A model generated the notes under the pieces. The model worked only from the letters and a program-made list of their open reading frames with translations, did not search any database and was not told the origin of the DNA. Positions 48,173 to 59,803 of a stretch of 64,000 nucleotides of DNA are shown piece after piece (position 1 is the stretch's first letter; each line of letters starts with the position of its first letter). Source of the DNA: Mrakia gelida (lineage: Eukaryota > Basidiomycota > Tremellomycetes > Cystofilobasidiales > Mrakiaceae); contig BRON01000009.1 in NCBI GenBank assembly GCA_024345305.1, forward strand, positions 434,001 through 498,000. Reading direction: 5' to 3'. The position numbers and the translations under genes are program-made.

Positions 48173-48546
48173 AGTAGTTCTATGAACTTCATCTCCATCT
48201 CTCCTCCCTTTGTAGTTCTCGCCGTCGGCTCTCGCTCGAAGATCGAGTGGTTCGAGTTGGCTGGCTCGACGTTGTAGATTAAAATACGGTTGCTGCTAAA
48301 GGGAGGACTTATCTAGTATGGACTCTTGACTTTCTCTCTCGTCGATTTCTGCGAGTTTGTGTAGCTCGAAGGCGAAGGGAGGTGCTAGAAGGAAGCTCGA
48401 CGCGTCGAGCGGGAGGACCCCGTTTTCCCCGAGTGAGCTCAATTCCAAACTTCTCCTCCTTCCCCTGAAGATCAATTCACTGCTGACTTTTTTCACCTTC
48501 CCTTGCTCGAAGAGGTGTTCCTCCTCCAACCATCATCCCCTAAAAG
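48173..48546. other. intergenic region between IDP1 and the NYN gene
   Basis: This same-strand gap holds the downstream promoter. A GACGCGTC element lies near 48400. Nothing else is supported. Confidence 0.35.
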
Positions 48547-50177
48547 ATGGCTTCCTCCGATCCTTCGTCGTCGCTCGTTCAGGGAAACGTCGGACAGTCG
48601 AGATACGAGGAGCTGCTTGAGATGAGAGTCCGCGACCTAGAGCGACTACTCGAGCAGGAGCGGAGATCAGGAACTAGCAGCTTGTCGAGCGGCTTCCTGG
48701 AGCAGAAGGTTGCAATCTTCTGGGATTGGGGTAAGCAGCTTTTCTTTCCTTTCGCTCTCGTTCGTCTCGTCGATTCTTTGTCGCTAACTACTCTCGTTCT
48801 CTCTTTCTTTTTATTATCTTTTCTCAGAGAACTGTAACCGTCCCCACATCATCGATGGACCTGCCCTCGTCACCGAGCTCAAGCGTCTGGTCAGACCTTT
48901 GGGAGTGCTCGAGCCGATTCAAGCGTATCTTGGTGAGCTTCGTTTTCTCTGCGTCTTCCTTCCTCTGGCGACGACCCGTTGACCGATTCTTCTCGTTTCC
49001 TTTGGTCCATAGATATCCAAGCTCAACCTCCATCTGCCGCTAGGCTTCGAGGTAGCTTGGGTAGCCTAGGAGTACGTTTGCTCGACTGTCCGAGGTTGGG
49101 CAGAAAGGAGTGAGCTCGCTTCTTTCAGCCTTCACTTCTGCCGTTCGACTGGAGCTGACTCCTCCCTTCTTGCTCCCTTTTGCTACCAGGGTTGCCGATC
49201 GTAAGCTTTTTCTCTCTAACTCCTTCCCTCGTCAAGCGGAAGCTGACCTCGAGATCGTTTTCCCTCCAGATGCAATCGTTCGCGACATCAACTCGTTCGC
49301 TCGTCGCTTCCCCGTCGACAGCAGGTCGAGATCGACTCCGCACACCGTTGTGTTGATGTGAGTGAATGTCTGTCGTTTTTCTGGGAGATCTATATCTTCG
49401 CTTCGTCTGACGCCACTTTCTGTTCGTCTGTTCACGTTCGCAGATCGGGCGACAACGACTTCTCACAGTTGCTCCATCAGCTCAGCGATCAGTGAGTCTT
49501 TCGTTCTCGACTCATTTCCATGCTCTCAGAAACCTCATGCTCACCGTGTATTCTCTCCCAGGGGTTTCAACGTCGTGCTCATCGAGAACCCGATCGGCGC
49601 GTCGCAGGAGATGAAGTCTTCCGCCTCGGTCGTGCATCAGTGTTGGTCCTTCTTTCTACCTTCCATCTATCCCCAACTACGCGCATGCTAACTCCTTCTT
49701 CCCATCTTGTCTCCTGCAGGGAAGGAGATCGTACGGATCGCTACAAGCTCAAGCGTTCCCGTCAACAGCTCTCGAGGATCTCAGCCAACGCAACCTCCTC
49801 CTTCGTCGGTTCCTCCTCCCCCTCAACCACGGATCTCTCCTTCGAGCACTCCTAAATCGAGATTTAGACCCCTCATCGCTACTCTCCGGAGTCACCTTCG
49901 AGTCCATCCCTCAGAGCCTCGTCCGAGACGAGCCCTCATCGCTCCCGCCCTCCTCGCGCACTTTCCGAACGCGTACGACATCCTCCCAGGGGAGAAGAAC
50001 TGGAAGCACTACGCCGCTCTCGCCGAGAGAGAAGGGATCGTCGAGCTTGGATCGCCGGGATCAGGATTCGAGTGGATCAGTCTCAAGAACGGCGGCGCCG
50101 GAGCCAGTCGAGGTCGATTCCTCCCCTTGGTCGAGCTGCTTTCAAGATTGGCTCCTCGTCGTCCAGATCACAACTAG
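48547..50177 (+). CDS. NYN-domain (PIN-like) RNase, MARF1/limkain type
   Basis: ATG 48547 opens MASSDPSSSLVQGNVGQSRYEELLEMRVRDLERLLEQERRS, a coiled-coil-like start. The NYN domain follows: VAIFWDWENCNRPHIIDG (first acidic site), LEPIQAYLDIQAQ, VRLLDCPRLGRKEVADHAIVRDINSFA (second acidic site), TPHTVVLISGDNDFSQLLHQLSDQGFNVVLIENP (third, GDxD). All metal-binding Asp are present, so RNase activity is plausible. Exon 49190-49200 is only 11 nt. After a Ser/Pro linker comes one complete winged-helix-like (OST-HTH/LOTUS-like) domain: RPLIATLRSHL...KHYAALAEREGIVELGSPGSGFEWISLK. Translation ends at TAG 50175-50177 inside a second, shortened copy. The family suggests RNA surveillance with the helical domains binding RNA; this is inference. 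Confidence 0.75.
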
Positions 50178-52367
50178 GTTCGGATCCATCTCGACCTCAT
50201 CGAATCGTGGGAAGGATACCTCCAGGCCGCCATCGATGCGGGAGTCGTCGACGTCGGTCCCACCACAAGGGCAGGCGTCAACTGGATCAGCCTTCGTCCA
50301 TCCGGAACCCCTTCCCTCCCTCGCCTCCCTCCCCTCCCTAACAGTGGATTCGCCTCGACCGTCCAAGCTCGTCAGCTCGTCGAGATCGTTCTCTCGGTCT
50401 CATCCACTTCTCCCCATCAGTCCAGGATCAACGACCTCCTCCTCGACCGCCATCCCAGATTCCGTTCAGCAGTCGGATTCTCCACCTGGCTGCAGCTCTT
50501 CGAGAAGGCGAGGGAGAGCGGAATAGTCAAGGCTTCGATGGTCGGGTCGTCTCCCTTCATGACCCTCGTTCGCGACCATCCCCTCGTGGTCAACATCGCC
50601 GCTGGACGGTCCCACGACGCGTCAAGCCTCGTCCGAGTCGTCGTTCAAACATTTTTCGCTTCCACCCTACAGGCTCGTCAACTCGTACAGGCAATCCTCA
50701 GCTTCCCCTCCGATCCCCTACCTCAGTCGTCGGACATCAACGATCTTCTCCTCGAGCTGTATCCCAACTTCCGAGTCGACAGCGGGATCTCGTCCTGGAG
50801 GGAGTTCGCGCGAAAGGCTCAAGACAACGGTATTGTCAGGCTCAGCACCAGAGGATCGTCGACGTCGGTGTTCGCTCTCGTTCAAGACCACTCCTTGGTT
50901 CTAAGCGTACAGGCTAGCATCAGACTCCCTTCACCCCTCCAAACGAACTCAGCTTCAAGGTCACCTTCGTCGAATCTCCTCCCAACGTCGACGGTCTCGG
51001 TCCCTCCCCCAGCACCAAAGCCCACCTTCGTCTCGACCCACCAAGCTCGTCAGCTCGTCGATGTCCTCCTCGATCTTCCTCTCCACCCCCATCCCCTCCA
51101 GTCCCAAGTCCGATCTCTCCTCCTCCAACGACATCCCAACTTCGAATGGACCGAAGGATTCCCCAGCTGGATCGAGCTCGCTGAACGAGCCGAGAACAGT
51201 GGGATCGTAGAGCTGGACTATACGGGATCGTCACTCGCGATGTCCCTCGTTCCCGATCATCCGTTGGTGGTTGGTGTTTCGGCTCGACGGGCGATGGACG
51301 CGTCGAGGTCGATCTCCTCGTCGTCCCTTCCCTCAACGTCCCTCCGACCCATCCCCCACTCCACTTCGTCCTCCTCCTCATCTCAACCCTCGACGGCGCT
51401 TTCTCCTCACCAGTTGAGGATTTTCCTTCCTCTTATCAAAAGCCTTCGTACCAATCCAGAAACCCGACCTCTTCGAGCTCAGCTCGCCGCCGATCTCAGG
51501 ACTCGTTTCCCCAAGGTTTATACGGACGCGGGAGTTGGGGGATGGGCGAGCTACTCGGAGCTCGCCCTTCGAGCGGGAGTAGTAGAGATGGGAGTAGGGA
51601 GGGTGATGGGAAGCGAGTGGGTGAGCTTGAAGGGGCAGCATCGAGAGGCAGCTCGTCAGCTTCCAGCGACGACGACATCTCCCAGTGGGATTCCATCAGC
51701 TCCATCCGACTCTCAAGCTCAGGCATCGGCTGTCGATGGAAGCAAGCTCGTCGTTACCTCGGATCCAGCTCTCGGACAACAGCTCGCGTCGAAACTCGAG
51801 TCGGACGCGTCCCCTATCCCCCTCTCCTTCCAACCCATCTCTTCTCCCTCCCACCTTCCCCTCGGTCAGCAACTCCAAGACCTCTCTTCTCCCAACGGCC
51901 AAACAGGAGATCAGCTCGACCCCAGCGACGCTCAAGTTCCAGGCGCGTTCGTTGTCGACCGGAACCCCAACCTCTCTTCCCTCCTCCCTCTTCCTCTACC
52001 AGCCTCAACCCTCTCGACCTCTCCATCGCCTACGGAATTGAACTAAATCATCGGAACCGACGCTGTACTTCCCTCGGACCACCTCTCTCCTTCCCTCTCT
52101 CAGCCTGGAAACGGCGATCCTTCCACCTCGACCCCGTCAAGAATCGTCTCCGACGACGGAACTCCCTCGGAAGCCCTCCTCGACCTCCTCTCTCGTCGTC
52201 CCTTCCTTCCCTCACCCTCAATCGAACCCACCTCGTCGATCAACCACCTCCCTCCTTCCTCATCCTCCCTCGTCGCCGAAAGGACCCCAGTCTCGTCGGA
52301 ATCCGGACGAGGAGGATTCTTCTCTCGGCTCTTCGGAAGCAGGTCGAACAGCAGCAGCAGTGCATGA
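50178..52367 (+). pseudogene. in-frame continuation of the NYN gene: winged-helix-like repeat array
   Basis: The frame of the NYN gene stays open from TAG 50175 to TAA 52044 (about 620 codons), then continues 106 more codons to TGA 52365 (ending GGFFSRLFGSRSNSSSSA). It encodes further copies of an 80-residue unit. The rest of copy 2 reads SWEGYLQAAIDAGVVDVG. Copies 3 to 5 share QARQLV, a central Trp and SGIV/NGIV followed by xDHPLVV, at about 50365-50610, 50665-50910 and 51035-51275. Copy 6 (51399-51635) returns to the first type: FLPLIKSLR...SYSELALRAGVVEMG...EWVSLK. Either this is a recently truncated C-terminus, or a 48-nt intron (50130-50177) removes the TAG, though it lacks the usual CTGAC branch motif. 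Confidence 0.6.
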
Positions 52368-52797
52368 GGAGGGGGGAAGGTGTAATGTGCAGGTGGTCAG
52401 GAGGAGGGAGCTGTGGGTATTTGTATATGGTGACGAAGAGCTCGAAGGGTTTTGGTGCGTTCTTTCGTTTTTGTTCTTTCGTTTTTCGTCGACGATGAAC
52501 GGACGCGAAGAGCCTTCGCTGACTCGCGTCTTCTTCTTTCGCAGTCCAGGTAGACTAGGTAGTAGACAGTTGGTGTCGAAGCATGAAGTGGTCGAGAACA
52601 TCGAGCATGTCTCGAGCCGAGAAAGGACGGCGGAAAGAAAGAGCACCTCGCTACGCTTGATCGTCGCGTCGTGGCAGCCTCACACGACGAGGGAAGACCG
52701 AAGAAGCGATGTTAAATAACTCATCGGACAAACCGAGCAGCAAGAGTAATACTGTATGAAGCCTCTATCTAGCACTCCCAGATCCAAACCACTTTTC
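52368..52797. other. convergent intergenic region
   Basis: This lies between the end of the NYN reading frame and the stop of the Rieske-DUF455 gene. No feature is supported. Confidence 0.35.
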
Positions 52798-55261
52798 TAC
52801 GTAAGACGAGGATGAATCTCTCCCTCCTCAACCGCTGGCAGTCCTCTACTCTTCCCCCCCGGAGGGCTCGACCCATATCCCTGTAAGTCCTCGTAGAATT
52901 CAGGAGTCATGCCCTACAAAAAAAAAAAAACGTCCAACAGAGAGGAAGGAGGGCGTCAGTTCAAGCTGCTCGAAGGAAGAAGACGAGATCGAGGAGAGAC
53001 GACGCGACTGACCGCTGATAAACGATCCTGCTCGTTGAACGGTCCCTTGACTTTCCCTCGGAAGTTCTCTGTGAAAAGGATGGGGAGGAGGAGGGTTGTT
53101 ATAAAGAGCGGGAGAAAGAGGAGAGAGAGAAAAGGGGCACGACGAACCTTGGACTTCGCGACGGAAGGTTGGAACGGGCGGGACGCCTTCGTTCTTGCAC
53201 ACCCAGGTGAACCACTGAGGGGAGAAAGAACGAGAAGAGGATGAATTCAGTCCTCGAGGGGTGGGTCGTGAAATGCGAGGAGAAGAGCTGACCTTGTGAC
53301 CTGAAGGACGAGGAGGAAAGAATGAGAACGAGAAGGCGCACGGCGAGTCAGCGTTCGAGACGAAGAGCAGCTAAGGGAGCGAGAGAGGACGAACCAGCAG
53401 TCACGTCTGGAGGATGACACAAAGGAGAGGATCAGCTCAAGCTCGCGAGAAAGGTAGAGGATGAAGGAACGAGGGACGAACGAGTAACCTCATCCGAATG
53501 GATCACAACCAACGCCTCAACAGCTTCGAGATCTCCAGCCTTCTTGAACTTCTCGATCGTGATAGGGTTCACGTCAAGTCCTCGAGCCTCGTGCACCATG
53601 TGGATGATCGCCAACCGAGATCGAAGCGAATGGCTCGTCTCCCTCGCAGAATCCCAAAGTCCAGCGTGGACTGGATGGTCGCCGTACTTGATTCCTCGCT
53701 TGTGTAACAGATCGACGAGCAAGCTGAAGTGTTTTGCTTCGTCTTCGGCGACTTTGGCCCAGTCTGGGGAAGAAAGAGGAAGCGAGGGGGGAAGGTCAGG
53801 TTTCGAGACGCGCAGAGTCGAGTCGAGCCACAACTCTCGCGAAGGAGGAAGAGAGGACTCACCCAGGTAGAACTCGTTGGGAAGATGTTGACCGTTGACT
53901 TCAGTTACGGCGAATCGTACTATGACGTCCCAGGCGAGATCGATTCTGAGGTGAAAGAACGAAGAGCATCAAGGAGGAAGAGAGGTCGAATGGGTCAGCT
54001 TCGCGGTCCTGTTCTCCATTCGCATCGATCTCTACGTCCTCAAGCTTTCGGAAGCGCGCGAAGAAAAATGTGGATAGACTCACGCCCATTGTTCTGGGTA
54101 GGGAAAGAAGGTGGAGGTGAGCGAGGAGCAAGGAAACGCGTCAGTCGGCTGTTCGCGTCGCCAAATCGAACAGCAGCCTCGCACTCGACGTCTTTCCGTC
54201 GCCGGCGCCCCACCCCGAGCCTCGAACTAGAATGGAGGATAAACTCACCTATGTTTGCCAAAGCATGCAGCATCAACCCTCTCGACTTCTCACTCCCACC
54301 TTTCCCTCTCCCTTTGATCTGTCCAGGCGCCTTGGTCCCTCCCGCGCTCTCCTCCCTCGGAGGAGTCTCGTCCCCAACCTCCTTCGCCGCCCAGATGGCT
54401 TCCTCGCGAGTAACAAGAGGTACGTTGGGGGGTTGAGCTCGAAGGAAGGCAAGGGCTGAACGGGTGTAAGCGACCTTGAGAGTTGGCGACGCGGTTTTGA
54501 GGATGAGGAGAGCGTAGGTGAGGAGGGTTGTTGGGAGGGGTTGGGAGGCTAGCAGAGGAGAGGCTGGTGGCGAGGAAGAGTCGACGGAGATTTGAAGGGA
54601 GGCGAGAGAGGGGGGTTCGAGTGTAGGAGGAAGGGGATGGTCGTGAAGGTGAGCAGGAGGAGTGATGTCGGCGAAGGCTGTAAAATCGGACGAGGGGACG
54701 AGAGAAGGTCAGATCGCGGGGTTCAAGGCTCAGATCGAAGAGCAAGAAGACTTACCTTCCGATATAGGCTCGAACTTGACGACCTCCCAACCTTCCTCTC
54801 CATCTTTCCCAGGACTCTCGACCCAAATGGTCTCGTCCCGAACCTCAACTTCAAAAGTACAAAGTCGCATTCCCGTCTCGCTGTCGCCTGTCTTGATGTT
54901 GAACTCGTACTGATGCCAAGGGCAGATGACGACCATGTCCTGTTAACGTTCAAAGTGGGGAAGAGTCCATCAGAGGCTGGCTGGGACGGAGAGAGTATGG
55001 AAAGAGGAAGCCCAAAACGACGAATCGACTGACCTCGATTTCGGCTGCTCCCAAGTCCGCTCCCAGATGAGGGCACGTCGCTTCCATGGCGTAGTATTCG
55101 GGTTTGGAAGATGGTAAGAGAGGTGTTGGAGAGGCTAGACGGAAGAGGAGGAGTTTGTAGGATTCGTGGAGAGGGTTTGAAGGGAGGTAGCGGTGGAAGA
55201 GGAGCGAGTGCCGAGTGTGAGAGAGAAGCCTCGACAGAGGAGCAACGGGGAGGAACTTCAT
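52798..55261 (-). CDS. Rieske [2Fe-2S] domain fused to DUF455 ferritin-like domain
   Basis: ATG 55261 opens MKFLPVAPLSRLLSHTRHS. The Rieske domain reads YYAMEATCPHLGADLGAAEIE then MVVICPWHQYEFNIKTGDSETG; C-x-H and C-x2-H cluster ligands are both present. A Pro/Ser linker leads to the DUF455 (COG2833) domain: IEQWAIDLAWDVIVRFAVTEV, LPNEFYLDWAKVAEDEAKHFSLL (ExxH), GDHPVHAGLWDSARETSHSLRSRLAIIHMVHEARGLDVNP, and SDEVTHVTAGHKWFTWVCKNEG (second ExxH). The end is GPFNEQDRLSA...GMTPEFYEDL, with TAG at 52798-52800. Two microexons occur: 12 nt at 53395-53406 and 8 nt at 53293-53300; only their inclusion gives EVTHVTAGHK. Domains suggest an iron-dependent oxidoreductase with built-in electron delivery; the substrate is unknown. 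It is divergent from MUB1. Confidence 0.82.
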
Positions 55262-55812
55262 TCTTCGAAGAAGATATGGAGTCGTAGAGGAGAGGTTCGA
55301 GAGTCCGTTGATGATGGTGGTTTGGCTGAGAAAGGAAGGGCGTCGTGGTTTGGAGGGCGAGAAGAGGAAGGAAGGGAAAGCGCGAGCTCAACTTTCCTCC
55401 CTCCTTCCTCCCTCACGACCAACTTCACGACCCGTCCTGCGACTCCCAGAAGGGAGCGTGACAGAACGGATTGGCTCAAGATGTTCAACCGAGCCTTTTC
55501 TTTCATTCTGATTAGCTTTTGAAAACTTTCAGATTTTTAGTAAGCCGAAGGGAAGGCCAACTCGCGCCCCCCCTTGAGTTCGAACGACGCCGAGCTCTCG
55601 TCGCCCAACACCACCACCACCAACGACTCCCTTCCTCTTCCCCTTTTCCCTCTCCTTCTCTCGCCCACTTCTCGCTACTAGAACTCTCGTCAAGCCCTCT
55701 CAAGAGAGACCTACACTCCTACTGCGTCCCCTTCACCGCCTCGACCAGGGCCTTCCTCAACCCCTTCCATCGCTCCCCTCCTCCCTCCTCCTTCTCGAAC
55801 GACTCTACCAGC
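55262..55812. other. divergent promoter region
   Basis: This is the shared upstream region of the Rieske-DUF455 gene (-) and MUB1 (+). No clear TATA box. The open frame running through here from 55519 is a shadow of MUB1. Confidence 0.35.
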
Positions 55813-58800
55813 ATGCGAGACGCGAACAACTGCTTCCCCTCCAGCAACAGGGCGAGCGTGGTTATCACGTCTTCTCTATATGATCGAAGAGGTGCGTATC
55901 AGCGTAGAAGAAGCAGGGAAGGGAAGGGAGGGGAAGGCGAGGGGGGTTGGTCGGACGAGCTGTTTGGTGTTTCGAACTCGCTCGTATCTGGTCAAATCTT
56001 ACTTCAGAAGTCAGGGAGTTGCTCGAGGTACTCCCTGGAGGCTCAAGTCTCTGATTATACACTAAAAATCTCGGCTCTCTGGCTTGGAGGACGACGGAAG
56101 GACGGTGGAGCGAAGAGTGGGAGAAGGGAAGGAGCGTCGTTCGCCGGGATCGTCGAGAGATGCGAGCTCGCTTGGGAAGACCCTTTCTCAGGGGAAGATC
56201 CTTCCTTCACGAAATTCTTCTTTTGCTCCTCGCCGAGTCTGTTCTCCCATGCTGCTCTCTGCCTTCCCAGAATCATCCTCTATCCTCTTCCCGTCCTTGT
56301 TCAGTGGCTGACTCTCGTCCCTTCTCCTTGGTGCCTTTCCCTTCCCTCCTTTCCCTTCCCTCCCTCCTTCATCACCTCCTGTCTACCTCCCTTATCAAGC
56401 TCTCGACACCACTTCAGCTCTCCCTTTACTCAACTCCCTCACCCATCTCACCTACCTCACCTCCACCTCGCCTCGGATCAGAGAAATCCTCACCCTCGAC
56501 GGAGGTCTCGAACGTCTCCTTCACATCCTCCGAAACTCGTCCATCCCTCGTCCACCGCCGCCGCCACCAGACATCTACGGCCTCTCCATCTCACCAGCCA
56601 TCCCAGCCTCAACAGGTCTCCTCTCAGCAGACAGAGCCATCGCCTACAGGTTCTCCCTCGCCTTCCAGTGCGTCTCAAACGTCGGAGTGAGGGGAAGCGA
56701 ACAGATCAGGACCAGGGTCGTCCAAGCTGGAGTTCTCGACGTCGTCGCTCAAGTGCTGGAGGTCTGGTTGAGGTCGAGAGGTCTGAGCACCGAAGCTGGG
56801 TCGACGGGCATGCCTGGGCAGGGAGGCTCGAGCTCAGGCTCTAGGAGGGATCATACATCAAGAAGGAGAGCACTCGCCGTCCCGGACGCCAGAGCTCCTC
56901 CTCCTCCACCTCCCTCAACAACAGTCGAGATCATTCCTTCCGTCGCCGCTCCTCCTCCCTCTCCTGTCGCCATCATCCTACCTCGACCTATCCTCGCTCC
57001 CCTACCAGCAAGGACTCAACTCCAAGCAGTCACAGCTCCATCTCAACCTTCGGCTGTTCCACCTCCCACTTCGACGTCGGATCCGGTGCCAATCTCGTCG
57101 TCATCATCGGTCGCGGTCGCTCCTCGTCCAACGGCCTACCTATCGGCTCCTGGATCCGTACCTACCTCGGGAGACGAGGAAGCAGAGATGAACGACGGCG
57201 AGAGCGGAACTGGGAACGAGGTCCAAGACGAGGAAGACGACGAGATGGACGTCGACCACGCTCTCTCCGTCCTTCAGAACATCGCCGTCGCGTTGTCGGA
57301 TACCGAGACTGGACGACTCGCAGAACTAGCTTCGGCATCGCTTCAGACCATGGCGGCAGGTGGAGACTTCGACGTTTCGATGGCCGACCGAGCGAGAAGG
57401 AGGATCGAGGAGATCCAAGCGACGCGAGCTTCGTCAAGCAGCCCCTCAGATCCTACTCCCCGAGCCGCCGATTCTCGACTCCCCGTCTCTATCTCTCCTC
57501 GCAACCCACCCTCTCCCACTCGAACCTCCAGCGTCAGCACCGACAACTCCGTCGACTCCTCCAACGCCGTCGCGTCCTCCTCAACTTCAACCTCCAACCT
57601 CAACCCATCCGCCACCTCTCGCATCCGTCCAGCTCTCAGTCAAGTCTCCAGTAGTGGTCAAGTCAGCGGAACCAGCTCTCCAGGAGCCAGCAACGTCTCG
57701 ACACCGATGGGAACCCCCACAGAAACGAACGCTCGCGAACGGAGTGGCACGCTTCTCGGTCGACCAGCTCCCCATCTCGTCGCCGCTCGTCGTCGGAATC
57801 GTCGAGGAGATCGAGCCACCAGCGGAAACGACAGCGGAACCACAGGAGGAGAGGACGACGAGACCGTCGATGGAGATCATGGAGGAGACGGAGACGAGGA
57901 GAGAGCTCCGGCTCAGCAGAACGAGACTTCTCCATCGATGGGAATCGAGGTTGGAATCGTCGAGGGAGAGGACAGCGCCACCGACATCGAGGCTCATCTC
58001 GACCAGCTCGAAGGCAACGTCGATCTTCAGATGGGAGCACCCCCCGGAGCTCCTGGAGCCGTGACTCCTCGAACAGCAGCCGACGCGACGCCGAGACAAG
58101 GCTTCCTCCCTCTCGACGCGACAGGAGGGACTCCTGGAGGAGTGGGAGTCGGCGCGACCCCAGGAGCAGGACGAGGAGATCTTCCACCAGGACCAGCACC
58201 TACACCTCCTACCATTCGAACTCAAGGTGGACTGTTCCCTCCCGCCAACCTCATGGCAGCTCCTCCAGCCATCGTCGCTCTCGCCACCGCTCAAGCAACT
58301 CAACGAACGCTTCGAGACCTCTCGCTAGAAGGAAACGTCATGACTCCCAGCGAAACCACATACCGAGACGACGACATCCTCCTCTCCCTCCAACTCCTCG
58401 CCTACCTCTCCAAATATCCTCACGTCCGACAGGCGTTCCACCGTCCTCGAGAACCCTTCCATCCTAACCTCAACCTCGACGTCCAACTCGGCGATCCTCC
58501 TCTTCCTATGCGACCAGCACTCTCAACCACTCCCAACATCTTCTCCCTCGTCGAACGGTTCACCTTCCGACCCTCCCCGACGGATCCCACCATCCCTCAA
58601 CTCCCAGAGGAGATCGTCTACTGGGCTGGAGTGATCATGAGGAACGCGTGCAGGAAGGACGAGTCGAGAGGAGGGATCAGGCAGTGTGCGAACATGACGT
58701 GTGGGAAGTGGGAGACGTTGCCGAGGCAGTTTGCGAAGTGTAGGAGGTGCAGGAAGGCGAAATATTGCTCGAAGGATTGTCAGAGCAAGGCGTGGTCGGA

Positions 58801-59803
58801 AGGACATCGATTCTGGTGCTCGTGAGTCCTTCTTTCCCTCTTCTCTCGTCTCCCTTCCGATTCGAACTATATCTGACCTCCCTTCTTTCTTGCGTTCCTC
58901 AGACAACGAGGCGAAGGAGAAGGCTCGCACGGCGATGCCTCGAATCCATCCTCAGTCGCGTCCGGAACGCCCAACCCAGCCGCCGCCGCCCCTCCTCCTC
59001 CTCTCCCAACCGACACAGACGGTCTCCCTCAAGCTCCTCCTCATCACCACCACCATCATCATCATCCTCTCGCGAACGCTCTCGCACCTCCACCCCGAGC
59101 GCCTACCGATCCAACCCTTCGTCGTCAAGTTCAAGCGGCCTTCGCGAACCAGAACCTCCCTACCCGACCTCGAGGCCCAACTCCCGTCGTCGAACCCGAT
59201 ATCCGACGACGACAGGAGTTCCGAAATCCTATGGTGCCCATCGGACGAGCCGTCACTCCCACCGCTGAGCCGATGGACGTCGACGAAGAGCCAGCACCAC
59301 CTCCTCGACCGTCGCCGTTGACGATCCCCACCGTCATCGAACCTCGTCGTTCCTCCTGGGCATGGCTAGGATCCAACCCCGACCCCTCTACCACCACCAA
59401 CAACCCCTCCGCTGCTGGTCCCTCCAACTCTGGACCCTCCTCCACCGCCACCTCTTCCCTCCGACGACGAGACTCACCTTCGCCGTCAGGTCGACAATCC
59501 CCTCTCCCTTCCAACGACCCTTCCCCCACCTCTCGTTCCTCCATCCTCGCTCCAGCTGGAGGAGCGCTCGCTCGAGCCTTCAACTTCGCCGTTCCGAGAC
59601 TCAATCTCGGAGGAGGAGGAGGATCAGGAGACGCGTCCCCTTCGTTGAGCCCTTCGACGGGGGGTGCGTCGGCGGCGGTGGGAGACGAGAGGGCGCGGGG
59701 AGAGAGGAGAGGGTTCTTCCGAGGGTTGAGTGGAGGGTCGAATGGGAGTGGAGAGGAGAGTAGGCCCAGGAGAGGGTCGTCAGGTGGGGATATGGATATC
59801 TAG
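55813..59803 (+). CDS. MUB1: MYND zinc-finger protein MUB1/SamB
   Basis: Yeast Mub1 works with Ubr2 and Rad6 to ubiquitinate Rpn4; SamB in Aspergillus affects morphogenesis. Exon 1 (55813-55891) gives MRDANNCFPSSNRASVVITSSLYDRR, the diagnostic SamB start. After a long 508-nt intron the frame resumes ALDTTSALPLLNSLTHLTYLTS, RIREILTLDGGLERLLHILR and AYRFSLAFQCVSNVGVRGSEQIRTRVVQAG, an armadillo-like region. A long disordered part follows. Then EIVYWAGVIMRNACRKDESRGGIRQCAN leads into the MYND finger: CANMTCGKWE...FAKCRRCRKAKYCSKDCQ, HRFWC. Exon 3 (58903-59803) carries a His run and Pro/Ser-rich tail, ending GGDMDI with TAG. About 1,130 residues. Confidence 0.9.

Noticed and set aside
51542..52498. 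318-codon + strand frame overlapping the NYN array end
   Set aside because: It is in a different frame from the array; the array frame itself continues with better codon bias and a sensible C-terminus.
55519..56844. 441-codon + strand frame across the MUB1 start
   Set aside because: MUB1 exon 1 and exon 2 are in other frames and match the SamB family; this frame has no domain.
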